This document shows positions 1-11,579 of a DNA stretch of 64,000 nt, piece by piece. The notes beneath the pieces are model-generated. The model saw only the letters and a list, made by a program, of their open reading frames with translations. It had not been told where the DNA came from and searched no databases. Where the stretch lies: the NCBI GenBank assembly GCA_019916065.1, contig CM034233.1, positions 9,678,516 through 9,742,515 on the forward strand. Direction: 5' to 3'. The stretch is from Vitellaria paradoxa (taxonomy: Eukaryota > Streptophyta > Magnoliopsida > Ericales > Sapotaceae). The first letter of the stretch is position 1, and every line of letters begins with the position of its first letter. The position numbers were made by a program, and so were the translations under genes.

Positions 1-2
1 TG

Positions 3-370
3 TACCCATTGGGTGTGCAAACCAAAGTGAGAAACTCGAAGGTGAATGGGTGGGCCGGGAACTTCACGATTCTGGAAGATCTCGCCAAGAGGTTACAGAT
101 GAGGAAAGAGGACGAGTTTGGGTGAGAGAAACAGAGGAGGCCATGAGATATGGAAAGGAGGAGAGAAGGGGAAGAGGAGGCGCAGCATGCCATGGAAAAG
201 AGGGAGGAGGAGAAGTTGCGCCAGGTGTTGAGGGTGGTGTCAAAGAGAGCGAATTGGCTGTGAAATTGAGGGTGGGAGAGCAAGAGAAAAGAACAGAAAG
301 GGGACGAAGAATGCCTGGAGAGGAAGGAAGGAGAGAAGATGAGAGAATTGAAGTGTTTGCAGGTTGATCT
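3..370 (+). pseudogene. broken coding-like fragment at left edge, unrecognised
   Basis: This GC-richer, purine-rich stretch contrasts with the AT-rich DNA to its right. One frame reads well for about 40 codons from base 3 (ending in residues like LAKRLQMRKEDEFG), then meets two stops near 125 and 150. It opens again for about 35 codons rich in Glu, Lys and Arg (EEEKLRQVLRVVSKRANWL) before further stops; the alternative frame is open from 50 to 367. It could be the end of a gene lying mostly left of the window, a pseudogene, or chance openness of purine-rich DNA. I do not recognise the family. Confidence 0.25.
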
Positions 371-379
371 GAGGCTGAT

Positions 380-960
380 AAAGGTCTTCAATGGGAGGAA
401 TGACAGTACGCGTTCCAGTAGGTCCTCCGGCAGCCGGCTCCATATTCGGGGATCCATTGCCGGCTTCTGTGAAGCAAATCCTCTCTGATTCAGGTCAATA
501 GAGCACATACACACCAATACGAGTGAGAGCAGTGATTGCATGAGGTGGTGTTTGGATGAAAAAGAAAAGAAAAAAGAAAAAAAATTGATGTAAATGTGGG
601 TCATGAGAAATAAATATTTTGGGGGGGGGGGGGGGGATGAAATTTGGTCTCCTAAACATGAACATCACCTCAAATACACGAATAAACGTCTATTTATTTT
701 AGAGGATTAGGATTGGACAATATGGATGTACTGCAAAGTCCAAGGAGATTAGCGGATATGTGATGCAACTACGGAAAATTTTAAATGCCATATCTTATCT
801 GCCAAATTAAAATTAAAATTAAAATTAAAAAAACTGATGAATTATTTGAAAAAATATGAAATTCAACAAGATAAAAATTTGGGGATAAGCCTATTTGTAG
901 GCCATTAATGGATTCTTACCCTCTATTTTAATTTTTCATTAATGGATTCTTACACTATTG
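380..960. other. intergenic, no gene seen
   Basis: AT-rich DNA with a G homopolymer (about 620-636), a short (AAAATT)n run near 808-830 and a nearly repeated phrase (attaatggattctta) at about 905 and 944. No reading frame or RNA gene was supported. Confidence 0.5.
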
Positions 961-971
961 TCATTATTCAG

Positions 972-1183
972 CTATTAAGATATTTTGTATAATTTTAATA
1001 CCATAAATGTTTTATTACAAAAATCTAATTGATATCAACTTTTAAAACTACTTTTGCTGTTGACAATTAATTCTCATTCAATTAAAAAATATATTTTTAC
1101 TCATATTAATTTATTATTAACAAAAAATATAATAATGTATTTATTTTAATTTTTATTAACTAATTAATTAAAAAGTAATTGGC
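972..1183 (+). repeat. copy of a short AT-rich repeat (inverted relative to 4671-4884)
   Basis: This segment matches 4671-4884 in the reverse orientation over about 212 bases. Shared landmarks are tattaagatattttgtataa at the left and aattaattaaaaagtaatt at the right. The two copies differ by scattered substitutions, so they are old. They are best read as two members of one AT-rich MITE-like family, not the ends of one 4-kb element. Confidence 0.5.
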
Positions 1184-1991
1184 TAAATTGCTTCATATTT
1201 ACACAAAATATATATAATCCATGAGCCTATGACTAAATTATAATGTGACGCAACTAGTTTATCTTATGGACTACTATAGTTACACCTACACCTAATTATT
1301 AAATCATAGTTTTGTAGGGTTTTTTTTTTTTATATTAGAATTTAACTAGTTCTCCAAACTCATTCCTTTTGCGATTAAAAAAAAAAAGTTGCCTTTGTTT
1401 GTACCTTGTAATAAAGACAAAATTTAATAGAGAATATTTTATTTTTACACTCTTATTTTGACATATATTCTACTTTATCATTGTAATACTTAGTATTTAT
1501 TTTTGACTATTTATGTACAATTTTAGACCAATAAAATAATTATTGAAAGATTTAGTTGATTTATTTTTTTTTTTAGGCTAGGTGTGACCCAGATTAATAT
1601 TTAGTTGGACAACTGGATCAAGGGTCCATTTCCCTTTTCTTTCTTATTTTTTTTCCTTTCTTTTTCTTATTTTTTTTCCTTTTCTTTCTTTTTGCTCGGT
1701 TGCCAGAAAGAATAAAGAGAAAGGAGAGAGAAGAGAGACAAAGGAGAAAGAGGAGAGACAGAGAGTAGAGAGAGAAAGTGCAATCCGAAGCGGAAAGCTG
1801 ATGAATCGAGCTAGTATTCAACGTCGTGATCATGGTGGCAGTAACCATTTTTGGTGATTTTGCCTGAGGTGCTAGAAATTGGTTTTTGAAAGTCGAGAGC
1901 TCAATCAATTTTTTCTATTTTTCTTATTTTCTCCTCGGATTCGAGGTAGGTAGGATTTATATTCGTTTTCTAGACGTCGTTTGGATGATTT

Positions 1992-1993
<2 letters not shown>

Positions 1994-2064
<71 letters not shown>
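1994..2064. repeat. (TA)n microsatellite
   Basis: Uninterrupted TA dinucleotide run of about 70 bases. Confidence 0.95.
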
Positions 2065-2066
<2 letters not shown>

Positions 2067-2921
2067 TGCTTGATTTGGTGGAATGTCATGAGATTTGTGC
2101 ATATATGTATATATGAATATGGTTATGTATATGCATATAAATATGAAGATCTTATATATATTTAAGTTATTCTTTGATTAAGTGTTGAAGATACATATGA
2201 TTTAGGTATTTAAGTGTTTATACATGAGTTATTGTTGAGATTAATGTTTGAATGAGTGATTTGGGGAATGATTTGAAGTTAAGTTTCGTTGGAAACGAAC
2301 CTAAGAACTGAACATTAGATCTCTGGTGTCCGAATTATGAGTGTCCGAACTATGGTGTCCAGACTGCAGCTTGAGGTGTCTGGACACCAGTATGACAAAA
2401 TTTTAGAAAAATGTAAATTTTGATTTTTTGATGCATGTTTTGTACCCAAACTAAATAACTATTGATTTTTACAGATGAAACGAATCCCAAATCATCATCA
2501 AGTTTAATAAGAATGTATTTTTATATTAAGATAATATTATTTACGTGATTGAGCATATCATTCGCATGGGGCTGGAAGGCATCATCTGGTTTTATGTTGT
2601 GATTGTTGATTGGCTGAGAATGCTATATTTATATTATGATGTGTTGAGGCATGGATTCTATATATGGATAGGATCTATGATTTGAGAAAATGAGATTTTA
2701 AAAATACTTGATGATCCTTAGTCGATATGTATGACTATAACTTAGTCATTTGGAGTTAAGATGTTAATTATGAGATTTTCTCCAAACTGTAGTTGAATCC
2801 TGCTTGAACCAAACATATGTCTAACTAAAAGCGTAACACGATTCCCTAGTAGAAGGGGTAGACGTTGTAACACGATTTTCCTGAATCTTACACTAGTGGG
2901 AAGTGTAACACATTTCCCCAC

Positions 2922-2925
<4 letters not shown>

Positions 2926-2961
<36 letters not shown>
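2926..2961. repeat. (TA)n microsatellite
   Basis: Second uninterrupted TA run, inside the same LTR-like segment. Confidence 0.9.
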
Positions 2962-2964
<3 letters not shown>

Positions 2965-3100
2965 AGATATAGGTTTGCCCGTTAGTATAAATGGTGTGGT
3001 TGGTGATCTCGTGTGCTATGCTAAGCGTCACCAGTTCCGAGATAAAGTTGGAGGTAGATGGAGATTAGAGAAGTACATTGAAAATTGCATTACATCGCCT

Positions 3101-3186
3101 ATACGTTGTTATATTATGTTTTGGTTGATATTGTACATCAGATATACGTTGTTATATTATGTTTTGGTTGATATTGTTGTGAGTTT
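3101..3186. repeat. 43-bp tandem duplication, two copies
   Basis: The phrase atacgttgttatattatgtt and the bases after it recur 43 bases downstream (3101 and 3144). It looks like a recent local duplication inside the LTR-like segment. Confidence 0.8.
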
Positions 3187-3480
3187 TTCTATATGCTTGA
3201 TTATATTCACTCGTGCACACTTGTATGATTTCTGTCTACTAGATAAATTTGCTCATCCCATCCATATTTCAAGTGATCCAGTGAGGTCAAGAAGTAGCCA
3301 CTAGGAGCTGAATTGAGACCAATGAATCGATTTATTATGATATTTTATTTACTATTGATTATTGTATTTTTATTTGTGCGACCTAGGGTGTGAGTCTCAA
3401 ACTTATTTCTATTATGAACTTATTTATTGATGCTATTTATTCGACTGTATAAGTTTTTAATAGTGTACTAGGGTGTGACA

Positions 3481-4536
3481 TTTGATTCATTGTGATTTAT
3501 GTTACTTTTATTTATTTAATATAGGAACGAGCAACATGTTAAGTTACTTTAATAATTATTATTATATTACGACTTAACAATGGAACATGTATTTATTTAA
3601 TTTAATTAGTTCTCCATATTCTAATGTCATCTATCCTAGACAATTAAATTAAATGTGTGACAATCATTTTCATTTGAAAGATACTTTATCAAAATATCCT
3701 TTTATTTTATTTTTGTCATGCTTTTATAAATTTATAAATGAAACTTCATATTTATTGTTTTTATTTCATTTTATGTAGTTTAAAAATTCATTCTACTCGT
3801 ATTCTATTTTTTCTTCACAAAAAAAAAAAAAAAATAAATAAATAAAGAAAATACACTTACTCATTTGGTATACTCAAAAAAATTTACATAATTATTTTAA
3901 GTGCACATAATAAATTATAGTTAATTAAATATCTCTCACTTTTAATTTTATTTTAAATTATTTCTATTCTTTATGATTACCAAATATAATTCTTTACGTG
4001 GTAGAAATGTATTTTTTTATTTTTGTTTCGAAAACAAATAAGAATAATTAATGAAATTCAAAATAAATATAAACTCAATACTCGTTAAATTTTGTTTTTA
4101 TATATTTAAAATAAAAATAATATTAAAATAAAATTTAATAATCATTTATTCGATAATTAATTCATTTTATTTTTAGAGGTTGATAGATTTTAAATTTTGA
4201 TATCAATATGTTATATTATATATTAAATTATTATTATTTAAGATCTCGGTTATTTAAGTACTATTATTGCAATTGTCATACTTTTATAACTAGTAAAAGG
4301 ATTCTTAATTAACAACTTTTATGATTTTTTATTTTTAATTAATACATTTTTATAATAATAAAAAATTGTCTTCCCCAATTTAATTTTAAATTATTTAATT
4401 ATTTATTTTAATGTTTAGCAAAATTATTGCTCTAAACAGAGCCACAAGGATGGGTGAGTTTATTTGTATTTTACAAATTAATTATTACATTCTACTTTAA
4501 ATTTTCACTAAATAAAACTACATAATTACATCTAGT
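3481..4536. other. intergenic, no gene seen
   Basis: Very AT-rich DNA with poly-A and short ATAA-type runs. No open frame of note and no recognised repeat. Confidence 0.5.
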
Positions 4537-4980
4537 CTTTTAATAAAATATTTTATATAATTTTAATACCACAAATATTCTTCTAAAAAAATTAAATTCA
4601 TGTCAACTTGAAAATATAAAGTTGAGTACAAAAATTTATTTGTGAATTGCAGGTAGGCATATCCTCTAATCAATTACTTTTTTAATTAATTCGTTAATAA
4701 AAATTAAATTAATATATTATTATATTGTTTTGTTAATAATAAATTAATATGAGTAAAAATATAATTTTTTCATAAATAAGAATTAATTATCAATAGCAAA
4801 AATAGTTTTGAAAATTGATATGAATTAAGTTTTTGTAAAACGATATTTACGGTATTAAAATTATACAAAATATCTTAATTAAAGAATAAGGGTAATTGTG
4901 TAATTTTATTTTATATTTACGATATTAAAATTATATAAAATATCTTAATAAAAGAATAAGGGTAATTGTTTAATTTTATT
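4537..4980. mobile_element. AT-rich MITE-like hairpin with extra end duplication
   Basis: Bases 4537-4612 are the inverted counterpart of about 4800-4884, so the piece folds into a hairpin with arms of about 70 bases. Bases 4671-4884 also match 972-1183 in reverse. The right end is tandemly duplicated: the phrase tatttacg(g/a)tattaaaatt followed by agaataagggtaattgt occurs at about 4844 and 4914. No coding capacity. The exact ends and target duplication are not resolved. Confidence 0.45.
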
Positions 4981-4984
4981 TAAT

Positions 4985-6187
4985 AAAAAAATAAAATAAA
5001 GTGTAAAAATTTATTAGTAGAGTGTAAATAAACACCCCCACAATTGTTATAAAAGTTAGTCGGAATAAACCGCGTGCTATACGGTCAAATACCACCTACT
5101 TTAAAGGCTTGTTGAATCCCATTTGTTTTACTTTTGGGGAAACTTCATTGGAAGGATAAATACTTGTAGGAGAGAAAAGAATGACAAAAGAAATAAAAAG
5201 GAAAATAATAAATTTTTTAAAATTTTACTATATTAGTTATCATATCTTCGTTTTCAACACTTTTCATTGCAAGAGAAATTATTTTCTTATAATATTTTCT
5301 TACGTTTTATTTTTTCCCAAAAAAAAAAAAAAATTTCCTTACAATTCTCTTTAACTTTATCCCATGGTTATTTTCTCTTCTTTTCTATTCATATTTTTTT
5401 TAACCAAGCAGAGCACAAAATGTTTGGGGCAAACCCAAAAAAAAAATAATAATAAAAATCTTACTCTTAATAAAAAAATACTAAGAATTTTTAAAAATTA
5501 ATTATTTTTTACTTTGCTGCATAAATTACAAAATTATTATTTTTATTAATTTTTACTAACTTTTTACAACTCTAAATGCACCCTTAGGTAAAGAATTGGA
5601 GCAGCAATAGAAGCGGTTCATAATTCATCAGACAAACCAAGAATAAGCCGGTTTTTTGGGGGTTTTTTTTTTTTTTTTTGGTTTTTGTTTTAAAAAGGTT
5701 TATTAAATAAAATTTTTATTTTCTTTTTATTTTTAGTAGAAGTAGCACGAAAACGATTTTGCATAGAATAATCTTCTAACCAATTACGTCAAATGCTAGC
5801 CAAATATCAAAGCTTTTTTGTTTTTTATTTTATTTTATTGTATTTTTATTTCAAGCACCATATTTCAATGTAAAATATATATTAAAAAGAATTACATTTA
5901 CTCAACTAATTTTTTTCCCACTAACATGTTGAATTAAAACAAAATGTATGCAGTGCTGGCAAAGCATTTTATTTATTTTTGTGCCTGCTTTATATTTTGC
6001 CCCATTAGGTGGCAGTAACAAAATGGCTGTAAATATGTGACAAACAATCTGAAGCTGGAGACAATTCAATTAATACGGATAAGGGCAGGAAATCCAATCC
6101 AACAGAAAGATCACACGTTCAGTTCCTCAAAAGCTTTTTAGGAATTTTCTGTTCAACCAATGAAATTTTGGGAACTGTAATTTTGCC

Positions 6188-6237
<50 letters not shown>

Positions 6238-6500
6238 ACAGTACTTGCCAACAAAGAATAATAAGCTTATCTTACGTACATATAAAACATGGACATTTGT
6301 CGATGAGCTGGAAACCTGGAAAAGAGGCAGCAGTGATCGTCAATCACTCCAGTTATCTTGATCCAGTGCAGAAGCCTTCCCCATCTTGTTACATGCATCC
6401 TGTATCGCCGCCCAAACAAAATAAGGTGATCTTTACCTCACCAAACTCAAGGTACGTATATAGTGTATGTGATTAGAACCTTTGTTTTTTGTGTGTGTTT
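4985..6500. other. intergenic, downstream of CSA gene; no gene seen
   Basis: AT-rich sequence with long T and A homopolymers and a GA microsatellite (about 6191-6231). The short open frames at 6168-6476 are driven by the GA repeat and show no recognisable protein. Part of this may be CSA 3' untranslated or flanking DNA. Confidence 0.45.
6191..6231. repeat. (GA)n microsatellite
   Basis: About 20 GA units downstream of the CSA stop codon. Confidence 0.95.
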
Positions 6501-6545
6501 TTTGGGGTTTTTTTTTTTTTTTTTTTTTTTGGGGGGGGGTGTCGC

Positions 6546-9500
6546 TTACAAATGAAAAGGACGTACCAATTCATCAGAAATCAATTTGGACGGAGACCAG
6601 ACAAGAATTTGCCTGTCATTACCACCCGTGTATAACTCCTGCAAAAAAAGGCAATTTTTTCAACCAGTTTGGAGATATCATTATCAGCTAGGGGAAAACA
6701 ATCTTCAGTAATCCGCATGAGATGTACGTTCAAATGGTTGAGAAGATTCTACGATTATAGGTTGGTGAACTAGTCGTGGAATTGTTTCCTGAGTCCATGA
6801 GGTCATTCATTAACAAAATAACACATCATCCATGGGATAAATAACAACCTACATTATTTCGAGAGACAGAGAGAGAGAGGGAGAGGGAGAGAGAGAGAGA
6901 GAAGTACCTGGTCCTGTGAGTTATACCAGCAACAATTCACATGCTCATAATGACCGCGAAATGTTTGAACTGTCTTACCCGACCACACATCGAATACCTG
7001 ATTAATTCAGAGAATAAACAGTTCATAGATTGGGCTCGGGCCACTTGTAAAATTCAAATATTAACAAGTAAAGAAATTACATCTTACTTTCACAGATGCC
7101 ATGCACGGAACAAAGACAAGGGCTGAATCTTGAGTTGTGGCTAATTGGATTGACTTGCCAGTTTGGAGGCGGACAGTTTCAAAGTTCACCAGGGTGTTGC
7201 ACCCAGATTCAACGTCCCACAACCTTAACCTTGAATCAGAACCTGAAATTAATAAGTCCAGAAAGAAAAGTGCTTATTCAAAATGAAACTTATTTCCGAC
7301 TAAAAATGTTTGGATGGAGCAACAAACCCTTGCAAAATCTGTTACTAGTTCAGAAAATATTCAATGACAACTGGATAATTTTTTAGACGACTGAAGTGGC
7401 CAGAAAAAGCAGCTCCTATGGTATTTACTCCTTTTTATTGTCCCCCCCCCCCCCCCAATAGTACTGTTATGGCAAGAATTTGTATTTAAAAGAAAGTTTT
7501 TGAGTAAGCAAATCATGCATACACGAAACTATGGCTACTCAAAGTCAACTAAGAAAAGCGACACAAGGACCATGACTGCAATAAAAGCATTATAGACAGT
7601 AAAATAGCATTTAAGTTACAAAAGACAAATGCATAGCAACAATAGACAGATAAGGATGGTGATGCTCCAATGAAATCTTCTTGATTGCCATCTGTAGATT
7701 ACACCCCCACCTTACAACAGCTAGCATCAGTCATTTTTATCATTCATAATTCTTTCACCAAAATAAAATAAACTAAACTACAATAAAAAACTGTTAGTCA
7801 AGACCAAAGTTACCACAAACACATCAGTCAACTAATCACCCATAGCTATGACAAAAATAAAATGTACAACAAATGCCAGCCACAATAGCAACGATTGAAG
7901 TGACCTAATAAAGATGAAAGCTGAAATAGCAGTCATAAGAACAAGATAAAGACCGAAGTCCCACCATCTTTATAATGGCTGAGAAAGCACCCTTCCCAAT
8001 TTCTTGATTCTCATTAGAAAAAGCATATGGGTGTTAATTGAATAAAGCTATCCTAAATTCCTACTTAAGTATATATTTCAAACATGTTTAACACAAGACA
8101 ACCAAGAAATTTATTACTTCAACAATACTACAAATTCAACCTGCACTTAGAAGATACATTCCATCTTCAGTCACTTTTAATCCAATAACAGCTCCATAAT
8201 GAGCAGTGGCGCGATCCTGACTAGACAGCATCCCTGGATGTGATCTCTGCCTCAAAGAACTTTTGACTTGACTGGGATTTTTACTGACAACAATAGACTG
8301 TTTTGAACCATTCCCATGAACAGTTTTTCGATGAGGTGCACGTGCTTTTACAGATGAGCTCTGCCCTGCTGACAAGGATTTTGATGTTGAAACCTAAGAA
8401 CATTGAGAATCTCATTAGTAAGAGATTCAAAGATTACAACATAATAACTTAACCATGTTTTGTGGGTTCAGAGTGGGCATAAGTTTGTGACAGTATAACT
8501 TTTGTTAGTCAGATATGTCTCACTTCTTCAGCACAGAAGAGCACAGAAGTGAACCTTATTAGCAGCAGTGCATTCAAGGAGTGGTGGGCGTCTTCCGAGC
8601 TGAGAGTGGGATTGATTTAAAACACGGAAGCAACCAGCACGTCTTATGTCCCAAAAACGAATTGCACCATCACATCCTCCAGTCATCAAAACCCACTCAC
8701 TAGAAGTGGACCACTCCACCGTTGTTACACCATCTGCCATAACAGAAATGTTTTGATGCAATAAACACAAAATCAAATATCACTGAAATTAAGAAAAAAG
8801 AGACACAATAAAGAATGATTCATTAAAGAGAGATTGAATGCGGATACATTTTCTTAATATCAGAAATCCTGGGAAGAGTATGCCAGTACCTATACAAAAA
8901 ATTTACAGCATATATAGCTATAAAATAGCGCACTGCATCATACTAACTTAAAAACATACAGCAAACATTGAGTACATAGTCAAATTATCAGCTACAAATT
9001 GGATCAAAGATCCAAATAGTCCTTACCCTATTAGAAGATAACAATTTTTTCCTCACGCACGAGAGAGAGAGAGAGAGAGAGAGGAGTATATGTCTCCGAC
9101 CTTACCTGCACTTACCTGAAAACCTGTGGAACTTCATGAATAGTTTAGCTTATGTGGGCAACTAGAGGGAACCATTTGAAAAATATGGCAAGCAAAAATA
9201 GATTACTTGTAGATGACAAGCCCCCGTACATAAAGAGATCATGCCATGGCAGTTGCAAGAAAAAGGTGTCTGCTTTAGGTCGCCATGACACGTTGTTAGC
9301 AAAGCAACCTCAATGGGTAGTCGCATAGTTATCTTTTAAGGCAATCAAACGCTATAGAAATACACAAAATTTTAGATATAAAGGTGTTTTGGTCTAGACA
9401 AAATTTCTTTCTTGCAAGAAAAAACCAAAGTGCAAGTCTCCTGGAGGAAGAATGAGCAAACATGTGATGCAAGCTTAACTTAAATCACCAAGCCAAGAAC

Positions 9501-10704
9501 TTAGCAGTCCCAGGCAAGGGTCATTCACTCGCTCTGGCATTTCACGACCACAACTCTGCAGTTTTGACTGCTTGACTCAGGTGGAAGACAACTTAGCCTA
9601 GCCAAGGAGATCTCGAGTGCCCCAGCAGAAGTTAGAGGGTGTGCTCAGGAAGAGATTCATTCACTATTGGAGGATGCTGAGTAAAATTAGGACGCCAATT
9701 GGGGTTGCGATGAACGTCTTGGCTTAAGGCAAAGGCATTGCATAAGTTGGTATTTGCCAACAAATTTATACATGGAAGAGTGAGAAGTGATGATATCTCA
9801 TTGGTCCTACTGTCACCTCACAATACTGGCTATGGGACCAAGGCAAATAGGGGTGATGAAATGGCATGTGTTGATGGAATCATGTTCCCACAGCTTAGTA
9901 AGATTACACAGCACGTGTTACATGGCTGAGAGAGCAACAGACAGAATCCAAATTAGTAGAATTTGTATCTCTATGAATAGGTCAGTTGAGTTTCAAATAT
10001 TAGCACTGTGTATAGAAACCTAGAGTTCCCTATGGGCTGCATCGATTAACATGTGAAAGAAAATAGATTAATCAGGGCAAGGCATCAACACGTACCACGA
10101 TGACCAGACAATGTATGAGAAAATGCCCCTGAAGCAATATCACAAAGGCGCACTTGAACATCTTCAGTTCCAGCAGCGATTAGCATATGGGATGTCGCTA
10201 ATGAAGACATAGCAGTCCTATAAACCTTTCCAGGCATTTTAAAATTCATTACAACCTAAAACATAAACCCAAAAACAAACACATAAAATGATCAAGAAAG
10301 TATCAAAGCCATAATCAGTAAGAAAACATGATGGAAGAATATGGAGCATGACCAAAAAAGAAAATGAAGAATAACAACCTGTGTGGTATTTGTATCCCAA
10401 ACATTGATGTGATGATCATATGAACCAGTGATGAACAGACCCGTGTCAATGGGATACCATATGGCTGAGGATATGGCATATTTATGCCCATGTTCATGTT
10501 GCTTGTCAATGATAAATATGGACTTATGCTTTGCAACAAAACCACCTCCCTCATAATCCGTTGCCCGTTGAACATCATAAATAGCTACTGATGCGTCAGA
10601 CGCACCAGATAGCAAGTATCGCCCCTCTGTCAAATCAACCTGATTTTCTGATCAAAACATGTGGCTGGAAGTTCTTCAACAGCATGCAAATTTTATCCCC
10701 AGTC

Positions 10705-10758
<54 letters not shown>

Positions 10759-11377
10759 CCCAAAATGCCAACGTAGTTAGACAGAATATGGTTTAATACC
10801 ATGCCCTTGCTACAAACTCCATTGGCTGCTAAATGACCAGATTGCCTTGTTTAGTCTAATGCAATGAACTCAACACCATCACTTATGGCTTAGGAACTTA
10901 GGATTGCCATTTTCATCATACCATGACCAGATAGAAAAAAATTCAACTTCTTTGGAGTATATAATTACGAATCACAATAAAAAAAGGGTTACAATCTTTC
11001 CAAAATAAATTGCGAGAAGGTAATAAATTTATCTAAGGCACGCAATAGCATACCTAGTAAGGTCTAAAGCTCAGAAGAGAATTCTAGCTCATGATTGATG
11101 GAATGCTCATGTGGAGAAGAAAAGCATTCCTAAAACGCACACAGAGTAAAAGGCACATTAAAGTAACAGCAAAGCAAATGAAAATGGGTTACGAAACTAG
11201 AATCGGGTGGTTAATGAGAGAGAGAACCTGAAGTGAGTTGACGGAGCCCCGGTGAGGAGAGACTATCTCTTTGTGATTGGAGAGTTGAAGAGAGGATACT
11301 CGATTCGATCTAATGCGACTGCTGAACAAATTAGGGCGGAGCTTGCCCGATTCTCTATCTCCGATCTCCTTCCACAT
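6546..11377 (-). CDS. CSA: CSA/ERCC8-like WD40 protein, DDB1-CUL4 substrate receptor in transcription-coupled repair
   Basis: Eight coding exons: 11228-11377, 10379-10639, 10096-10255, 8555-8733, 8141-8393, 7088-7242, 6908-6997 and 6546-6638. They give 446 residues, close to the roughly 450 of Arabidopsis CSA. All introns are GT-AG and every junction keeps frame. The start is MWKEIGDRESGKLRPN, where the plant family begins; an in-frame ATG 48 bases upstream (11425) would add 16 residues of no known conservation. The protein is WD40 repeats with conserved pieces such as AISSAIWYPIDTGLF and GCDGAIRFWDIRRAG. The WDIR at 218-221 is a DWD box, the DDB1-docking motif of CUL4 adaptors. A Ser/Lys/Arg-rich insertion at about 251-310, exon 5, lies between repeats and is characteristic of the plant form. 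CSA proteins work in the nucleus, helping ubiquitylate stalled-polymerase factors after UV damage. I infer an intact, functional gene. Confidence 0.93.
7441..7457. repeat. poly-C tract in CSA intron 5
   Basis: Homopolymer of about 15 C in the intron between exons 5 and 6. Such tracts are common here and prone to length error in assembly. Confidence 0.8.
9060..9083. repeat. (GA)n microsatellite in CSA intron 3
   Basis: About 11 GA units inside the 1.36-kb intron between exons 3 and 4. The rest of this intron (8734-10095) shows no coding frame or recognised element. Confidence 0.85.
10709..10755. repeat. (CA)n microsatellite in CSA intron 1
   Basis: About 23 CA units, 70 bases upstream of the exon 2 acceptor in gene orientation. 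Confidence 0.95.
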
Positions 11378-11454
11378 CGTCCTCGCATCTTCGTCCCCCA
11401 CCACCAGCACCACCCGATTCCTCAACCCTTTCCGCTAAGTATTCAATTCAACCT

Positions 11455-11456
<2 letters not shown>

Positions 11457-11495
<39 letters not shown>
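11457..11495 (-). repeat. GA/CT repeat in the CSA 5' leader
   Basis: An uninterrupted CT run on the plus strand, GA on the coding strand, starts 80 bases upstream of the CSA start codon. It probably lies in the 5' untranslated leader or core promoter. GA repeats at plant 5' ends are known binding sites for BPC/GAGA-binding proteins; that role here is inference. Confidence 0.8.
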
Positions 11496-11497
<2 letters not shown>

Positions 11498-11579
11498 AAT
11501 ATGTATATATATGAGGCTATAAAAGTGATCGTCAACGATCGAAAGACGAAAATATCACCAGAAGCCAGACGGTGAACGA

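Larger units (their letters stand above)
1584..3480 (+). mobile_element. possible solo LTR or LTR relic
   Basis: The stretch starts with tgtgaccc (1584) after a ctagg run and ends with gggtgtgaca (3471-3480). Terminal tgtgac/tgtgaca is common in plant Gypsy LTRs. Inside are repeated gtgtcc phrases (2326-2390), repeated taacacgattt phrases (2838-2915) and a 43-base tandem duplication (3101-3186). No retrotransposon coding sequence, primer-binding site or clean 5-base target duplication was found, so the boundaries and the LTR call are tentative. Confidence 0.25.

Noticed and set aside
2975..3304. 109-codon plus-strand ORF
   Set aside because: Its middle is the 43-base tandem duplication and it lies inside the LTR-like segment; no protein family recognised.
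972..4884. A 4-kb transposon bounded by the inverted copies at 972-1183 and 4671-4884
   Set aside because: The right copy belongs to its own hairpin (4537-4884) and an LTR-like segment lies between; two independent MITE copies explain it better.
6168..6476. 102-codon plus-strand ORF downstream of CSA
   Set aside because: Its first third is the GA microsatellite (Arg-Glu repeats) and the rest resembles no family; likely chance.
11252..11575. 107-codon plus-strand ORF over CSA exon 1
   Set aside because: It is antisense to the conserved CSA N-terminus and contains the CT repeat as a Leu-Ser run; a shadow.
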